From assembly GCF_016920785.2 (NCBI RefSeq), contig NW_024609835.1:84788243-84852242 (forward strand): DNA of 64,000 nt, given 5' to 3'. The first letter of the stretch is position 1. The number at the start of each line of letters is the position of its first letter. The DNA comes from Ixodes scapularis. Taxonomy: Eukaryota; Arthropoda; Arachnida; Ixodida; Ixodidae. Below are positions 55,205 through 64,000 of this stretch, piece after piece. Position numbers and translations under genes: made by a program. The notes below the pieces were generated by a model, which had not been told where the DNA came from, ran no database searches, and saw only the letters and a program-made list of their open reading frames with translations.

Positions 55205-55950
55205 TGCTTCAATAATAAGGAAATCGGCCGCGTATTATCACGATTTAATGATTTCTAAAATGCTTAGTGCCAGCAGAGTGTGTTTTCTCCGTATTTAAGC
55301 GATTTTAGGAACTTCCTCAAATTACCTTTAATGCCACTACTACTATACATCATTCCAATAGTTACAAGTATTTTTAATATTTCTAATATAAAAAAAAAAC
55401 CGCACAATATGCTTATTTTAACGTTTATGTGCTTTTTCAGGAGGTTTCTGAGATCACCTAAATATAACCAGTCCTCACTCTGCAGACTCCAAGCATCCTA
55501 GAAATTCATGAATGTATGCGGTCTCCTCAGCACAACACGCTCATATTCATCGCTTCTAAAAGCGAGGTGTCATCCGCGTATGTAATAAATTTAGCAGACG
55601 TTTCAATGTATGCAATATCATTAACGTATATGGTAAACAATAGCGAATTTAAGATATTTCCCTGAGGAATGCGCTTCGTAGAAGATCTGTACTTATTTAT
55701 TTAAACGTACTGGGAACGGTGCTGTAAAAAAAGTGAAATAAGTGGTAGCGGAACTCCTTGAATACCATGACAATGTAACTTGCCAAGAGGAATTTTCAGA
55801 TTTTTCCGGTCAAATGCTTTTCTATAATCTACAAAGATCCCCAACGTTAAAAGTTTACTCCTGAAATTTTCTAATATTTTTTTTTGTACTAATAACGCAG
55901 ATTCTGAGGACCTACACCTTCTGAAACCGAACTGCGAGTCCGTCAACACA
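55205..55950 (-). pseudogene. LINE-F (CR1/L2-like), RT segment 2
   Basis: On the minus strand from 55950: KYFVLTDSQFGFRRCRSSES, then TLGIFVDYRKAFDRKNLKIP. After a stop near 55700 comes RIPQGNILNSLLFTIYVNDI and YADDTSLLEAM (YADD at 55568-55579). Similarity fades beyond about 55540. The upstream RT block is at 56558-56765 and its N-terminal linker at 63843-64000. The intact order shows one LINE split by two insertions. Confidence 0.8.
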
Positions 55951-56557
55951 AAATATTTTAGGGGCGAAGCTCCGTGGGGTTTAGCCTTGTCCGTCCGTCC
56001 GTCCGTCCGGCGTCCGTGCTCACATAACAAGAAAAAATGTTTGCGCAGTCGACAGAATTCGAACCCGTGCGGGGAGACCCCAATGAATTTCTAGTCCATC
56101 ACCTTAACCACTCGGCCACGACTGCGGGACGAGTAGGGGGCTCTGAGATGTGGTAGTAACTCAAGAGCTGGGGTTTCTGTCATGGATGAAACGTTGCATG
56201 TAGAAGCTCAACGTCTATACAGGAGAGGGCGCTGCGGTCAAATGCTCAAATGCGTATATAACCATGTTCCATACCACACATTCTCTTTCTGACATGGACC
56301 GTTGACTTAAGCGGTGGAGATGCGTTCTCACGGCTTTTAGCGGATCCAAGCTGATCCGCTAGAAGAACCACTGGCGCTACATAGAGCAGTAATAATGAAG
56401 TCGAAACACAACCCGGAATTTAGCACTACCTATGAGCAATAAAAGAAATCAGCACCATCAGCGTTACCTATGAACAATAAAATCAGTATCATCAGCACCA
56501 CCAGAGCTTCGCCCCAATCAACATCATTCACCACGTGGAAATACGGTCATATTTTTT
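55951..56557 (-). mobile_element. TIR-type element carrying a tRNA-Ser gene
   Basis: GGGGCGAAGCTCC (55961-55973) is matched by the inverse of 56503-56515 (AGAGCTTCGCCCC), 12 of 13 bases. Between them, read on the minus strand, lie about 375 bp without coding sequence, the tRNA at 56125-56044, a T6 run and GGACGGACGGACGG-type repeats. A further 40 bp and a T14 tract on the right (56516-56557) also interrupt LINE-F and may belong to the insert. AAAATAT flanks could be a 7-bp duplication, but this is uncertain. The LINE-F frame resumes on both sides. Confidence 0.6.
56044..56125 (-). tRNA. tRNA-Ser(AGA)-like gene
   Basis: 82 nt on the minus strand. The acceptor GCAGTCG pairs with CGACTGC, with discriminator G. 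The A box TGGCCGAGTGG is canonical. The anticodon arm ATGGA-CTAGAAA-TTCAT gives anticodon AGA with one G-U pair. A long variable arm (TTGGGGTCTCCCCGC) is typical of serine tRNAs. The T arm ACGGG-TTCGAAT-TCTGT pairs with two G-U wobbles, and the B box GGTTCGAATTC differs from consensus at one position. A T6 pol III stop lies 6-12 nt downstream (56037-56032). There is no intron and no encoded CCA. The wobbles and its location inside a TIR element suggest a mobile or decaying copy rather than a core tRNA gene. Confidence 0.75.
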
Positions 56558-56765
56558 TTTTTTTTTCAAGAAAGGCTAATAGTCGAGAAGATATTATCTT
56601 TTCTTTTTGTTTCGAAAAACAGGAAGATTAGATAGGTGGCGATAATTACTCATATCATTTTTATCTCCGCCTTTATAGAGGACAGAAACTTTAGCCACTT
56701 GCATGCTTTTAAGAAATACACCAGATGATAATATGAGATTATACAAATGAGTTACGCATGGTAAT
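56558..56765 (-). pseudogene. LINE-F, RT segment 1
   Basis: The minus strand reads THLYNLILSSGVFLKSMQVA, then KVSVLYKGGDKNDMSNYRHL and NLPVF, followed after a shift by SRLLAFLEK. These are RT blocks 0-2. The upstream partner (FVLDLLLPRV) is at 63850-63900 beyond the I element, and the downstream partner at 55950 is beyond the tRNA element. Confidence 0.8.
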
Positions 56766-56914
56766 GATGATGCTGATGGTTGGGGGGTTAATGGCGTAAG
56801 AGCAACTTAGGCCATATTGCGCCAAAACAGACGTTTTTATAAGGAGCTTAGAAATGCAATCTAAAATAACTGCAAACTACTGCTGGTGTAAAAGGCCAGT
56901 TTTATGCAGGAATT

Positions 56915-57154
56915 TTATAACTCGATTGAACACACCAAGGGTTGATCACCAAGTAGAAAATATGGATGAAGAGGAAGATGATCTCGGAACAGTTCTGAAA
57001 AACATGATTGGCGCTGTTGATTTAGTGATTTACAATGCCACAGGATGTGCAAGACAGTCGTAACTTTACCACAGTTGTCGCAGAGCTTAACATCTTCATC
57101 GCAAAGCAGGTGCAGCTGAGGTAAACGGGTATGCCCAATTCTCCACAGTTCCAC
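56915..57154 (-). pseudogene. I-element ORF2 C-terminal zinc knuckle
   Basis: LPQLHLLCDEDVKLCDNCGK then VTTVLHILWHCKSL carries CDNC...H....C, the C-terminal CCHC that I/R1-type ORF2 proteins have after RNase H. It is frameshifted relative to the RNase H segment. Confidence 0.75.
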
Positions 57155-57720
57155 AATTCTCCATTTTTAACGGTACGGTCTTTACTAAAATAGCTCTCCC
57201 ATACCCCCAGAAGGGGCTCGATGACGTGGAGCTTGTTCCCTTCTTCTTCTTCCATATCCCAATCCAGCTGCCATGCCTTCATAATCAATTTCTGTGTGAT
57301 CGGTTTAAGGTCTTGGTGTGGCACGCCAAGGGGCAGTTTTGGACACTCTTTCGCAGAGGCAGCAAGCAAGTCTGCTTTCTCATTGCCAGGAATACCCACG
57401 TGGCTTGGAACCTAGCAGAATTTGATCAGGTGTCCTTGTTGAAGAGCTCGATTTAACTGAACCCGAAGACGTTGCACAAGAGGGTTCTTGCTGTCTGTTA
57501 AGGACGAAATTGCTAGAAGAACGCTCTGGGAATCGACGAACTGAATTGCTTTCGTGATATTGTTCTCTAATAAATACTCCACCGGCATTAAAATGGCATA
57601 CAATTCAGCTGTAAAAATACTTGCAAGTGTGTTGATTTGTCGAACTTTCCTGAAAGCAATGGCATAAACCGCACATCCCGCGAAAGTTGATGTTTTAGAC
57701 ACATCAGTGTAAAAATGTAA
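57022..57720 (-). pseudogene. I-element RNase H domain
   Basis: From 57702 the minus strand reads SKTSTFAGCAVYA, then FTAELYAILMPVEYLL and QFVDSQSVLLAISSL. After a break near 57405 it reads VGIPGNEKADLLAASAK. The Glu in the AEL block, the Asp in the VDSQS block and the Asp in GNEKAD are three of the RNase H catalytic residues. The first Asp lies just upstream of SKTSTF in an uncertain frame. It removes RNA from the RNA-DNA hybrid in live relatives. Confidence 0.8.
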
Positions 57721-57729
57721 ATAGCCCTT

Positions 57730-58215
57730 CTATTTTTGTTGTAAATCGAAAAACTCCTGTTGAAGAACAAATGGTGAAACAGCTCTCTTTCTGTACTTGG
57801 ACTGTGAAAAGTCACAGGAGATTGGTAGAAGTTCCCAAAGTGCAACTCTCTCATTGCTCCCCAGCAAAGCAACCTCACTAAAGGGAAAATGGAGCGACAT
57901 AGTCATCCCTTGAACTCTGAAACTCAGTGGCCGAATAATACCAGGCTTGTCTTCAAAGAGTCGGAAGGATCTAGAAGGTAGGAGGGCATCAAACGTGAGG
58001 TGTTGAGGATAGCTGAGTATCTTGTAAGCATAACAAAGACTCAAATATTGCCTTCGTCTTTCCAGAGACATTTGATGTGTATCAACATACAAGCTCAGGA
58101 CAGGTGATGTTCGAAATGCCCCGTGGCAAGTCGGAGCCCCAGATGATGGACGGGGTCCAACACCTTTAGGGCAGACGGACGCGCCCACCCATAAACAATC
58201 GCGCCATAGTCCAGG
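57730..58215 (-). pseudogene. I-element RT-to-RNase H connection
   Basis: Starts DYGAIVYGWARPSALKVLDP in broken frame, continues GAFRTSPVLSLYVDTHQMSL, then ERRRQYLSLCYAYKIL. This region is conserved between RT and RNase H of I-type elements. It was joined to SLVRSRL at 59360 before the nested insertion. The frame ends near 57730, and the next part is the RNase H segment. Confidence 0.75.
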
Positions 58216-59346
58216 GCCGGTTTTCTCGAAGCGATGGTAAACCCATTTTGGTAAACCGCGGTGCCTAGGAAGGGAAAAGTACCAAGGTACTGTAATAAAC
58301 GGCTAGATACAGAACAACAATAATTGTTTTTGATTGGGCAATAAGATGCGCCATCTATCGGTGAAACAAGCCAGTCAGTTTGTTTATCCTCTTTTTTCGC
58401 TGGTTGTCATCGATCTATTGTGGTATTTTAAGTCAAAATATAGTAATGTTGTACTTGAAGACCAATTTATTTGCTTCCGATGGTACGAAGAAATTTTAGC
58501 TACTATGCTAGAGTTTGTCGACGAATATTCGAAAATGTAAGAAACATTTCCTTCAATATATTTCGCCATAAACAACGCATAACTTTCCCGTGTTTCTTCC
58601 AGTCTGGCAACGCCCGTGCTGTAGTCTCGTTTTCGTTCCTTGCGACGCACGTTTCTGCGATTCCTGCTGATCTCAACTGTTTGGCCTCTCTTCCGTTTGC
58701 CCAACCAATTCACCGGTGACGAGAAGCTAAGCTTCTCGTCACCGTTGAATTGCTGGCCACCGGGGATATGTAGAAACCTCAATACTGTCGGCATACTGTC
58801 GGCGCACAATTAACGAAAAAACAGTACAATGTCTCAGCTGTTCACCCGGAACGAAGACTTTATTGAGGATAACCCCCTTTCTCCGCAAAGTGATCGCTGC
58901 TCACGAGTTGGCGCGCATAGTGTAACAAATTAAACGTCTTAGTATAAATAGGTACCAACACTCGTTCGCAAAACATTATTTTTACTCACCATAAAAACAC
59001 TTGCAAGGCTTATGTACCGTCATATGTCTTGGATCCCGGACTGCTGAAGAGTGATGCGTTCGCGGAATGTTGCCGTCGGTTAGTTTAGTAGTCCCTCTGA
59101 ACTATCGCTTTGCTTGACGTGCTAATAGGTTGATGGTGAGTCATTAATATAACAGCCACATCGAAATGAATGTTCAGCAGAACCAAGCAGAACTAATAGC
59201 CCCCATTAAGCGATGCCGGGGCCATTTTGCTTCTAGGTACTACTCCTCCCTCGGCGCCCCTGCTCTCCCAGTCACGTGACCTGGAATTCCCCCTTCTAGG
59301 GACAATAGTTAACTTTAAACCACAGTTCGCGTTCGAGAAAACGGGC
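58216..59346. mobile_element. Nested TIR element, 1131 bp, inside the I element
   Basis: CCAGG flanks both sides (58211-58215 and 59347-59351). The ends are GCCGGTTTTCTCGAA on the left and, inverse, GCCCGTTTTCTCGAA on the right, with further loose pairing (GGTAAACC versus GTGGTTTAAA). I-element coding (VRSRL / DYGAIVYG) is continuous if the insert and one CCAGG are ignored. The interior has no transposase. An inner 21-bp inverted repeat sits at 58707-58751. Non-autonomous; superfamily not known. Confidence 0.8.
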
Positions 59347-59351
59347 CCAGG

Positions 59352-60880
59352 CGGGACCGCACCAACGAGTCATAGAGTCGTAAGAGGCACCGTCTGTTAG
59401 ACCCCCAAGACGTATGCGACAGGACTTTGATAATGTTTCATGAACGTAGACATTTATGTTTCAACTCTCTCAAGTGGGGTATAAAAGTGAGCTTTTTATC
59501 AAATATTATTCCTAAAAACTTGTGTTCCTCCTTTACAGATTAGCAACATCATTCAAGTGTAACACTGGATCGGGAAACAGGCCACGGCGGAGTGAAAAGG
59601 GAACACATATTGTCTTTTTGGGGGAGAACCTAAAGCCATTTTGACCAGCCCAGTTGCTCACCTTATTGATTGTGAGCTGCAGTTGCCGTTCACAGCTGGA
59701 CAATTTACAAGAGGAAAACAATATTTGCACATCGTCCACATACATTGAATAGGATACAGATAGTGGTATAACCTTAGCCAGACTATTAATTTTTACGGCT
59801 AAGAGTGTAACACTTAATACTCCACCCTGAGGGACGCCATCTTCCTGGGAAAAAACATCCGACAGGATGGAGCCCAAACGCACTTGGAAGGTCCAACCCG
59901 TCAAGAAACTTTGAATGCAGCGAGGCATGCGACCTCGGACACCATATGAGTACAAATCTCGAAAACTCCCATATCTCCAAGTCGTGTCGTAAGCCTTTTG
60001 TAGGTCGAAGAAGACAGAAACACATTGCTGGTGATGGCCAAATGCTTCCCGAATAGAAGTTCCCAGGCGGACAAGGTGGTCAACCGTAAAGCGGCCCGCT
60101 CGGAAGCCGCACTGATTTCTATCGAACACTCAATCTACCTCTAAAAGACGGCGATTAATAAGTCTCTCATAGGTTTTGCTCAGGCAGCTTGTCAATGCAA
60201 TTGGGCGATAGCCCGTCGGTAAGTGCTGGGTTTCAGTAGAGGAATTATGTGTGCCATTTTCGAGCAGTCAAGAAAACAAGCAGCATCCCACAATAAATTA
60301 AAAAAGGTGAGCAAGCTGTTTAAATATTCAGGCGATAGTCTCCTTAGCAACTCGTGTTGAATCCTATCCGGCCCAGCGGCAGAGCCTTTTTTGACGCCGA
60401 GAGCCAGTTCAAGCTCACACCGTGTAAATAGCTTGTTATATGGAACACCCTGAGCACCAGACAAGGAAATGGCTTGTTTTTCTGCTGCTGATTGAAACCT
60501 CTTAACAGACTCACTATAATTTGCAGAGTTAGACACTTCCTGGAAGTGTTTACCAAGACCATTTTCTTGTTCCTTAAGCGATGTTGCTGATGGAAAAAGA
60601 GGTATCCTGAAAGACCGATACTCTCCCATGATCTTCCTAAGATTATCCCACAGTTCCTTTGAAGAAACGAAACTACTCAAACAGGTCGCATACTTTTTAC
60701 ACGAACTGCCTTTAGCTTGCCTTCGCGTCCAGAAAGCTTTAGCTCTTCTTTTCTTGAATTCACGCAGATTCCTTTGAGTGGGATACCGTCTGAAGATGCA
60801 CCATGCCTTGTTTTGCAACCTGCGTGTTGTGGAGCAGTCCTTGTTCCACCATGGCTTGCACCTCTTGGGGAGTGGCCCAG
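59352..60880 (-). pseudogene. I-element reverse transcriptase
   Basis: On the minus strand the 392-codon frame (61370-60192) runs from endonuclease into RT: GSAAGPDRIQHELLRRLSPE and FLDCSKMAHIIPLLKPS. After a shift, 60129-59533 reads NQCGFRAGRFTVDHLVRLGT, VFFDLQKAYDTTWR, GVPQGGVLSVTLLAVKIN and YVDD at 59742-59731, then KTICVPFSLR. A stop at 59533 precedes EEHKFLGIIFDKKLTFIPHL and LYDSLVRSRL, which ends at the nested insertion. The catalytic Asp pair is kept. Confidence 0.85.
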
Positions 60881-60959
60881 AGGTCTGGGGGATACGGTGT
60901 GATGCGGCATTTATAATCGCTTCAGGGATGTACAGCGTGGCATCTTCAGGGCTCATATT

Positions 60960-61719
60960 TACGAGAACAGATGAACCAATAAAATCCTCCAAACAAAAGA
61001 GAGACCAATCAGCCTTTTCCAATTTCCACCTTGGAAGTCGTGTCGGAATGGAAGGAATTGGCATCGTGCTTTCTAAAACAATAGGGAAATGATCGCTTCC
61101 AAAAGGGTTATTTAAAACCTTCCATGAAAAGCATGGAAGTAAAATTGGTGATGCAATAGAAAGTTCAATAGATGTAAATGATTGATGTGCTGCACTAAAA
61201 AATGTAGGTTCCCTCCCATTAAAAAGACACAACTTAGATGATAATAAAAACTGCTCTAAGACACCTCCATGTGAATCTTGGCGAGCCCTACCCCACAAGG
61301 AGTGGTGGGCATTAAAATCGCCTAAAATTAAAAAAAAAGGTTTGAGGTAATTGTTTTGCAAGTGACTCAAGTTCGCTGATATGCAGTTGATTGTTAGGTG
61401 GCAGATAAAGAGAAACTACCGTCATCAAACGGTCGACCAAAAGGCGCACCGCTACAGCCTCTAAGGGCGTAGAAAGGGGGACCTCCGAACAAGCAACACC
61501 ACTCTGCAACCGTAGTGCCACTCCTACCGACATATTATGGTAAAGTCAATCTTTCCTAAAAACTTGGTGCCGACGTAAAATCTGCGTATGAGTGTTATTT
61601 AAATGTGTTTCTGGCAGGCTGAGTACAATGGGTCTCTGTTCGTCCATAAAATAATTTACATCATCAATATTTCTCATTAGGCTACGGCAGTTCTACTGCA
61701 TAAAATGGAACTTGATCAT
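60960..61719 (-). pseudogene. I-element APE endonuclease
   Basis: ORF2 probably starts at the ATG at 61719 (MIKFHFMQ, then stop, NCRSLMRNIDDVNYFM). It carries LPETHLNN, a stop, MSVGVALRLQSGVACSEV and VVSLYLPPNNQLHISELESL, then a shift into LILGDFNAHHSLWGRARQD (GDFN near 61320) and GSDHFPIVLES near 61090. These are the APE-like active-site motifs (N, E, GDFN, SDH). Two in-frame stops and one shift inactivate it. Confidence 0.8.
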
Positions 61720-62202
61720 TGCTTAAAAATCAAGTTAAGATGTGAGTAACGAAGAACCGCTGGGAGAGGAAGTAAAAGTTTTAAAGCTGCCGCATGTGGC
61801 AAAAATTAATCCGCAATGTCACGTTGATGGGATCACCGGTATTTTGCTTTTCTGCTTACTCTTAATAGTCTGCCACTTCATGTCGTCTTAATCAGACGCA
61901 TGAATGGAGATTTCTTCACACTCATCCATGGCCTAAGTTTCCTGAGGCGAAGCTTTTCCTGCAGGTTTCTTCAGGTTCGGGGAACGGGAGCCATGCGCCG
62001 CCCGCGACCAGACCCAGCAAAAGGGGCAGAGGAGGTGCTGGGCGGAGCGTCACCCAAGTCCACTCGTTCCTGTCGGTGTGGCACGAGAGCCATGCCGCTC
62101 CTTCGATGATGCTCTCTCCAGGGAGTGTGCGTGAGACTGTACACCCTTCTCCCTGGAAGGAGACTGCGGAGGAGGGACGGTTGCAGTAGCCACTGGCCCA
62201 TC

Positions 62203-63261
62203 CTAGGTCTGGGAAACAGCCAGAGAGGACAAAGGCTGTTGTCCCGTTGGAGCGCCAGGGTTCGCACTCTGGCTGGGAGGGTCGGTCGACCGCCCGGCCG
62301 AGATCGCACGCCCCGGTAGCTGAGTCTTCATCTGGGGCGTGGGGGACTGCCGTAACTTCCCATAGTCCAGAAAGGACGTCTGGGTTGCCACTGCAACCTT
62401 CAGTGGTGCAGGTCCCCGCTGCACCACTTGGGCGTAGCCGCCTTTTCGCACGAATGCAAAGCGACGGCATGCTTCTGGATAAGAGAGGTTTTCTTTGACT
62501 TTCAAGGTGAGGACCTCTTTCTCGTCTTTCCATGTCTTGCATGATCTGGAGTATGCTGGGTGAGGTTCTGAGCAGTTTACGCAGTGTGGGTTGTTGGTAC
62601 ATGCATCGGATTCGAGGTCAGTCTTGCTACACTTTGCACAAGTGGCCTTTCCACGGCAGCTTTGAGAGCCATGGCCAAATCTCTGGCACTTGAAGCATCT
62701 ACGGAGGTTTGGCACATAAGGCCGAACCCTGCAGCGCAGGTACCCAGCCCTCACAACTTCAGGAAGGACGGTCGATTGGAAAGTGAGTACCACAAGTTTT
62801 GTCTTCAGCTCGTTCCCGTCACGACGCATGGTGATACGCCTTGCAGCTGTGACACCTTGGTCAGAGAGGCCTTCAATAATTTCACTCTCAGAGCTGCCAA
62901 GAAGGTCATCCTCGGAGATATTTTCTTGAATGCTGTTTAACGTTCGGTGGGAAGAGACAGAGACGTTATAACCAGAAACAGATGTTAAGCCTAGTAGTGC
63001 ACTACTCTGCTGATTCGTTTCCACCTCAACAAGTAAATCCCCAGAGCTCATTTGCTTTGCCTTGTAGTTTTTCCCAATAGAACCTTCAAGTACCTTTGCT
63101 ACTAAGAATGGGGACATTTGTGAGAGTTATTTTTTATCACCTTCAGAATGAATCACTAAAAACTTGGAGAATTTTGGAGGAAGGTCAGGTGCCTTTGCAG
63201 TGGTGGCTTCGGTGCGGACCCTTTTCATGGCCCGATCAGTGGTTTTTTTAATATGACCCAT
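62203..63261 (-). pseudogene. I-element ORF1, Gag-like with three CCHC zinc knuckles
   Basis: The natural start is the ATG at 63261 (MGHIKKTTDRAMKRVRTEAT). One in-frame TAA occurs near 63131, after EGDKK. The frame is then clean for about 304 codons from MSPFLVAKVLEGSIGKNYKA to 62203. Knuckles: CFKCQRFGHGSQSC, CAKCSKTDLESDAC and CVNCSEPHPAYSRSC. They are preceded by an RRM-like region (SEIIEGLSDQGVTAARRITM, LRCRVRPYVPNLRR). The C-terminus continues in another frame, so a late shift is likely. Gag-like ORF1 proteins coat the element RNA. The family resembles a common tick repeat protein as I recall it. Confidence 0.85.
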
Positions 63262-63834
63262 AAAGATGGGAGGAAAGTTCAGTGCGCGAGTGCACCACCC
63301 ACCACGGAGCTCAACAAGGGGGTAGGTAATATGTCATGGCAAGAAAGGCTTGGCTGACCCAATTACACTACCAGTGCTGCCCGGGTACTATACCCTAGTC
63401 TGGTAGCAGGGACAGGACCTGTTTCCATTCAAGTTTGGACCTTGCCGCTTAAGAAGGAGAAAAAGGAAGGAGGAGAGTGTAGAAGAAAAGAAAAAGAGGT
63501 GGGAGGGAAAAGTGAAACAACGAAGAAGAGGGTAGAAGAGGCGACTGACTGAATCATCCTGGCCGGGCCAAGCCAGGACACCCGTCTACGAGAAGCAGAC
63601 AGAGGCCAAAGTGGTGTATTGCCTCGCCCGGGAGGCGCCGAAGGGTCGAAACATACCCCGTGCTTAGCTCAACCACCAGGGTCCCCTTTTCCCCGGACAT
63701 GGGTACGCCACGCACAGCCCGACGTGGGTGGCCAAACCCACATGGCTCGGGAGGTGCAGGCGCCCCCTGCGGGGCTCGGGGTTCGTGGAGACGCCATTCT
63801 CCAAACACCTGCTTTCCCAGGAGCCCCCTGCGGG
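63262..63834 (-). repeat. I-element 5' UTR
   Basis: A GC-rich, CpG-rich 5' end with the polypyrimidine/polypurine stretch at about 63450-63540. It ends at the 15-bp duplication. No ORF with domain content. Confidence 0.65.
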
Positions 63835-63849
63835 GTTACGCGTGGTAAT

Positions 63850-64000
63850 AACAGATCAAGTACGAATTTCATGGGTCTGATTAAAAGGTCATTACAGTCA
63901 TGACTACGACTATTTTTCATATTCATGAACACCAAGAATACTTCTGCGGTATCCGTGGGAGTCAAAAACATAGTTTCGGTAGTGCTGGAGATGTTAGTTT
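63850..64000 (-). pseudogene. LINE-F, RT N-terminal segment at the window edge
   Basis: The minus strand reads MFLTPTDTAEVFLVFMNMKN then SRSHDCNDLLIRPMKFVLDL, matching the same region in LINE-C (FFPTDEDEVYSVFQNLKNSK). It runs off the window to the right. The next residues (LLPRV-THLYNL) continue at 56765 across the I element. Confidence 0.8.

Larger units (their letters stand above)
56766..63834 (-). mobile_element. I-clade LINE, 7.07 kb including a nested element
   Basis: The element is flanked by GTTACGCATGGTAAT (56751-56765) and GTTACGCGTGGTAAT (63835-63849), a 15-bp duplication with one mismatch. Minus-strand order: GC-rich 5' UTR (63834-63262), ORF1 Gag with three CCHC knuckles, ORF2 with APE endonuclease, RT (YVDD), RNase H and a C-terminal zinc knuckle, then a short 3' UTR with CATCAGCATCATCATT. 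RNase H plus multiple knuckles places it in the I clade. Without the 1131-bp insertion it is about 5.94 kb, a full-length size. ORF1 and ORF2 have a few stops and shifts, so it is inactive but young. Confidence 0.85.

Noticed and set aside
55961..56515. Classifying the tRNA-bearing insert as a simple tRNA gene locus
   Set aside because: The tRNA sits inside inverse GGGGCGAAGCTC ends and the whole block interrupts LINE-F, so it was inserted.
61922..62602. 226-codon minus-strand ORF beside I-element ORF1
   Set aside because: A different frame of ORF1 DNA. Its first part is a shadow. Its second part may be the frameshifted ORF1 C-terminus, so it is not a separate gene.
1..64000. CRISPR arrays, operons, ribosome binding sites or prophage
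   Set aside because: Nothing of prokaryotic type is seen. The sequence is eukaryotic with LINEs, SINE-like units and microsatellites.

Overview
This is eukaryotic, almost certainly arthropod, repeat-rich DNA. I infer an ixodid tick or close chelicerate: the zinc-knuckle Gag-like ORF1 at 62.2-63.3 kb, the tRNA-headed SINE units and the abundance of CR1/L2-like LINEs, foldback elements and MITEs all resemble tick repeats as I remember them. No search was possible. I see no complete host gene. Nearly everything that can be recognised is transposon-derived and broken. Two short open segments (26.3 kb and 49.36 kb) are the only host-exon candidates, and both are weak.

Layout. 0-13.7 kb: mostly unassigned AT-rich DNA with a composite palindrome-rich repeat (2.0-3.0 kb, two head-to-head copies), a C21 tract, a Gypsy-like gag zinc knuckle (10.7 kb) and a 54-bp-arm hairpin (11.4 kb). 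13.7-15.4 kb: remnant of a LINE whose ORF carries a 2A-like motif with NPDP in place of NPGP. 16.5-25.3 kb: a nested stack. A plus-strand LINE (LINE-A) is split by a 5.7 kb Mutator-like (MULE) element with about 150-205 bp TIRs and a perfect 9-bp target duplication. The MULE holds a broken transposase, itself split by a 173-bp hAT-type MITE, and a nearly full antisense LINE (LINE-B). 26-32.5 kb: TA microsatellites, a long hairpin, a piggyBac transposase tail, a 680-bp foldback element and a 3.65 kb foldback element with about 745-bp arms. 32.5-34 kb: decayed Ty3/Gypsy RNase H and integrase. 39.4-43.6 kb: a tandem array of 300-bp tRNA-headed SINE units interrupted by a 3 kb LINE (LINE-C). 45.3 kb: hAT-type MITE with a perfect 8-bp duplication. 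49.8-51.5 kb: third copy of the palindromic repeat and a LINE 3' fragment. 52.9-53.9 kb: second foldback copy abutting a truncated MITE. 54-64 kb: second nested stack. A minus-strand CR1/L2-like LINE (LINE-F) carries a tRNA-Ser-bearing TIR element and a 7.07 kb I-clade LINE with a 15-bp target duplication. The I element in turn carries a 1131-bp TIR element with a 5-bp duplication.

Several insertions can be dated relative to one another because host coding frames resume exactly across them. The most original signals are: (1) the MITE-like family whose conserved ends enclose different palindromic cores (GCTAAATTTAGC type versus CGAAACGTC type), both carrying TGACGTCA sites; (2) the tRNA-Ser(AGA) gene inside a TIR-type element; (3) foldback elements embedded in TA arrays; (4) the fully resolved nested stacks.
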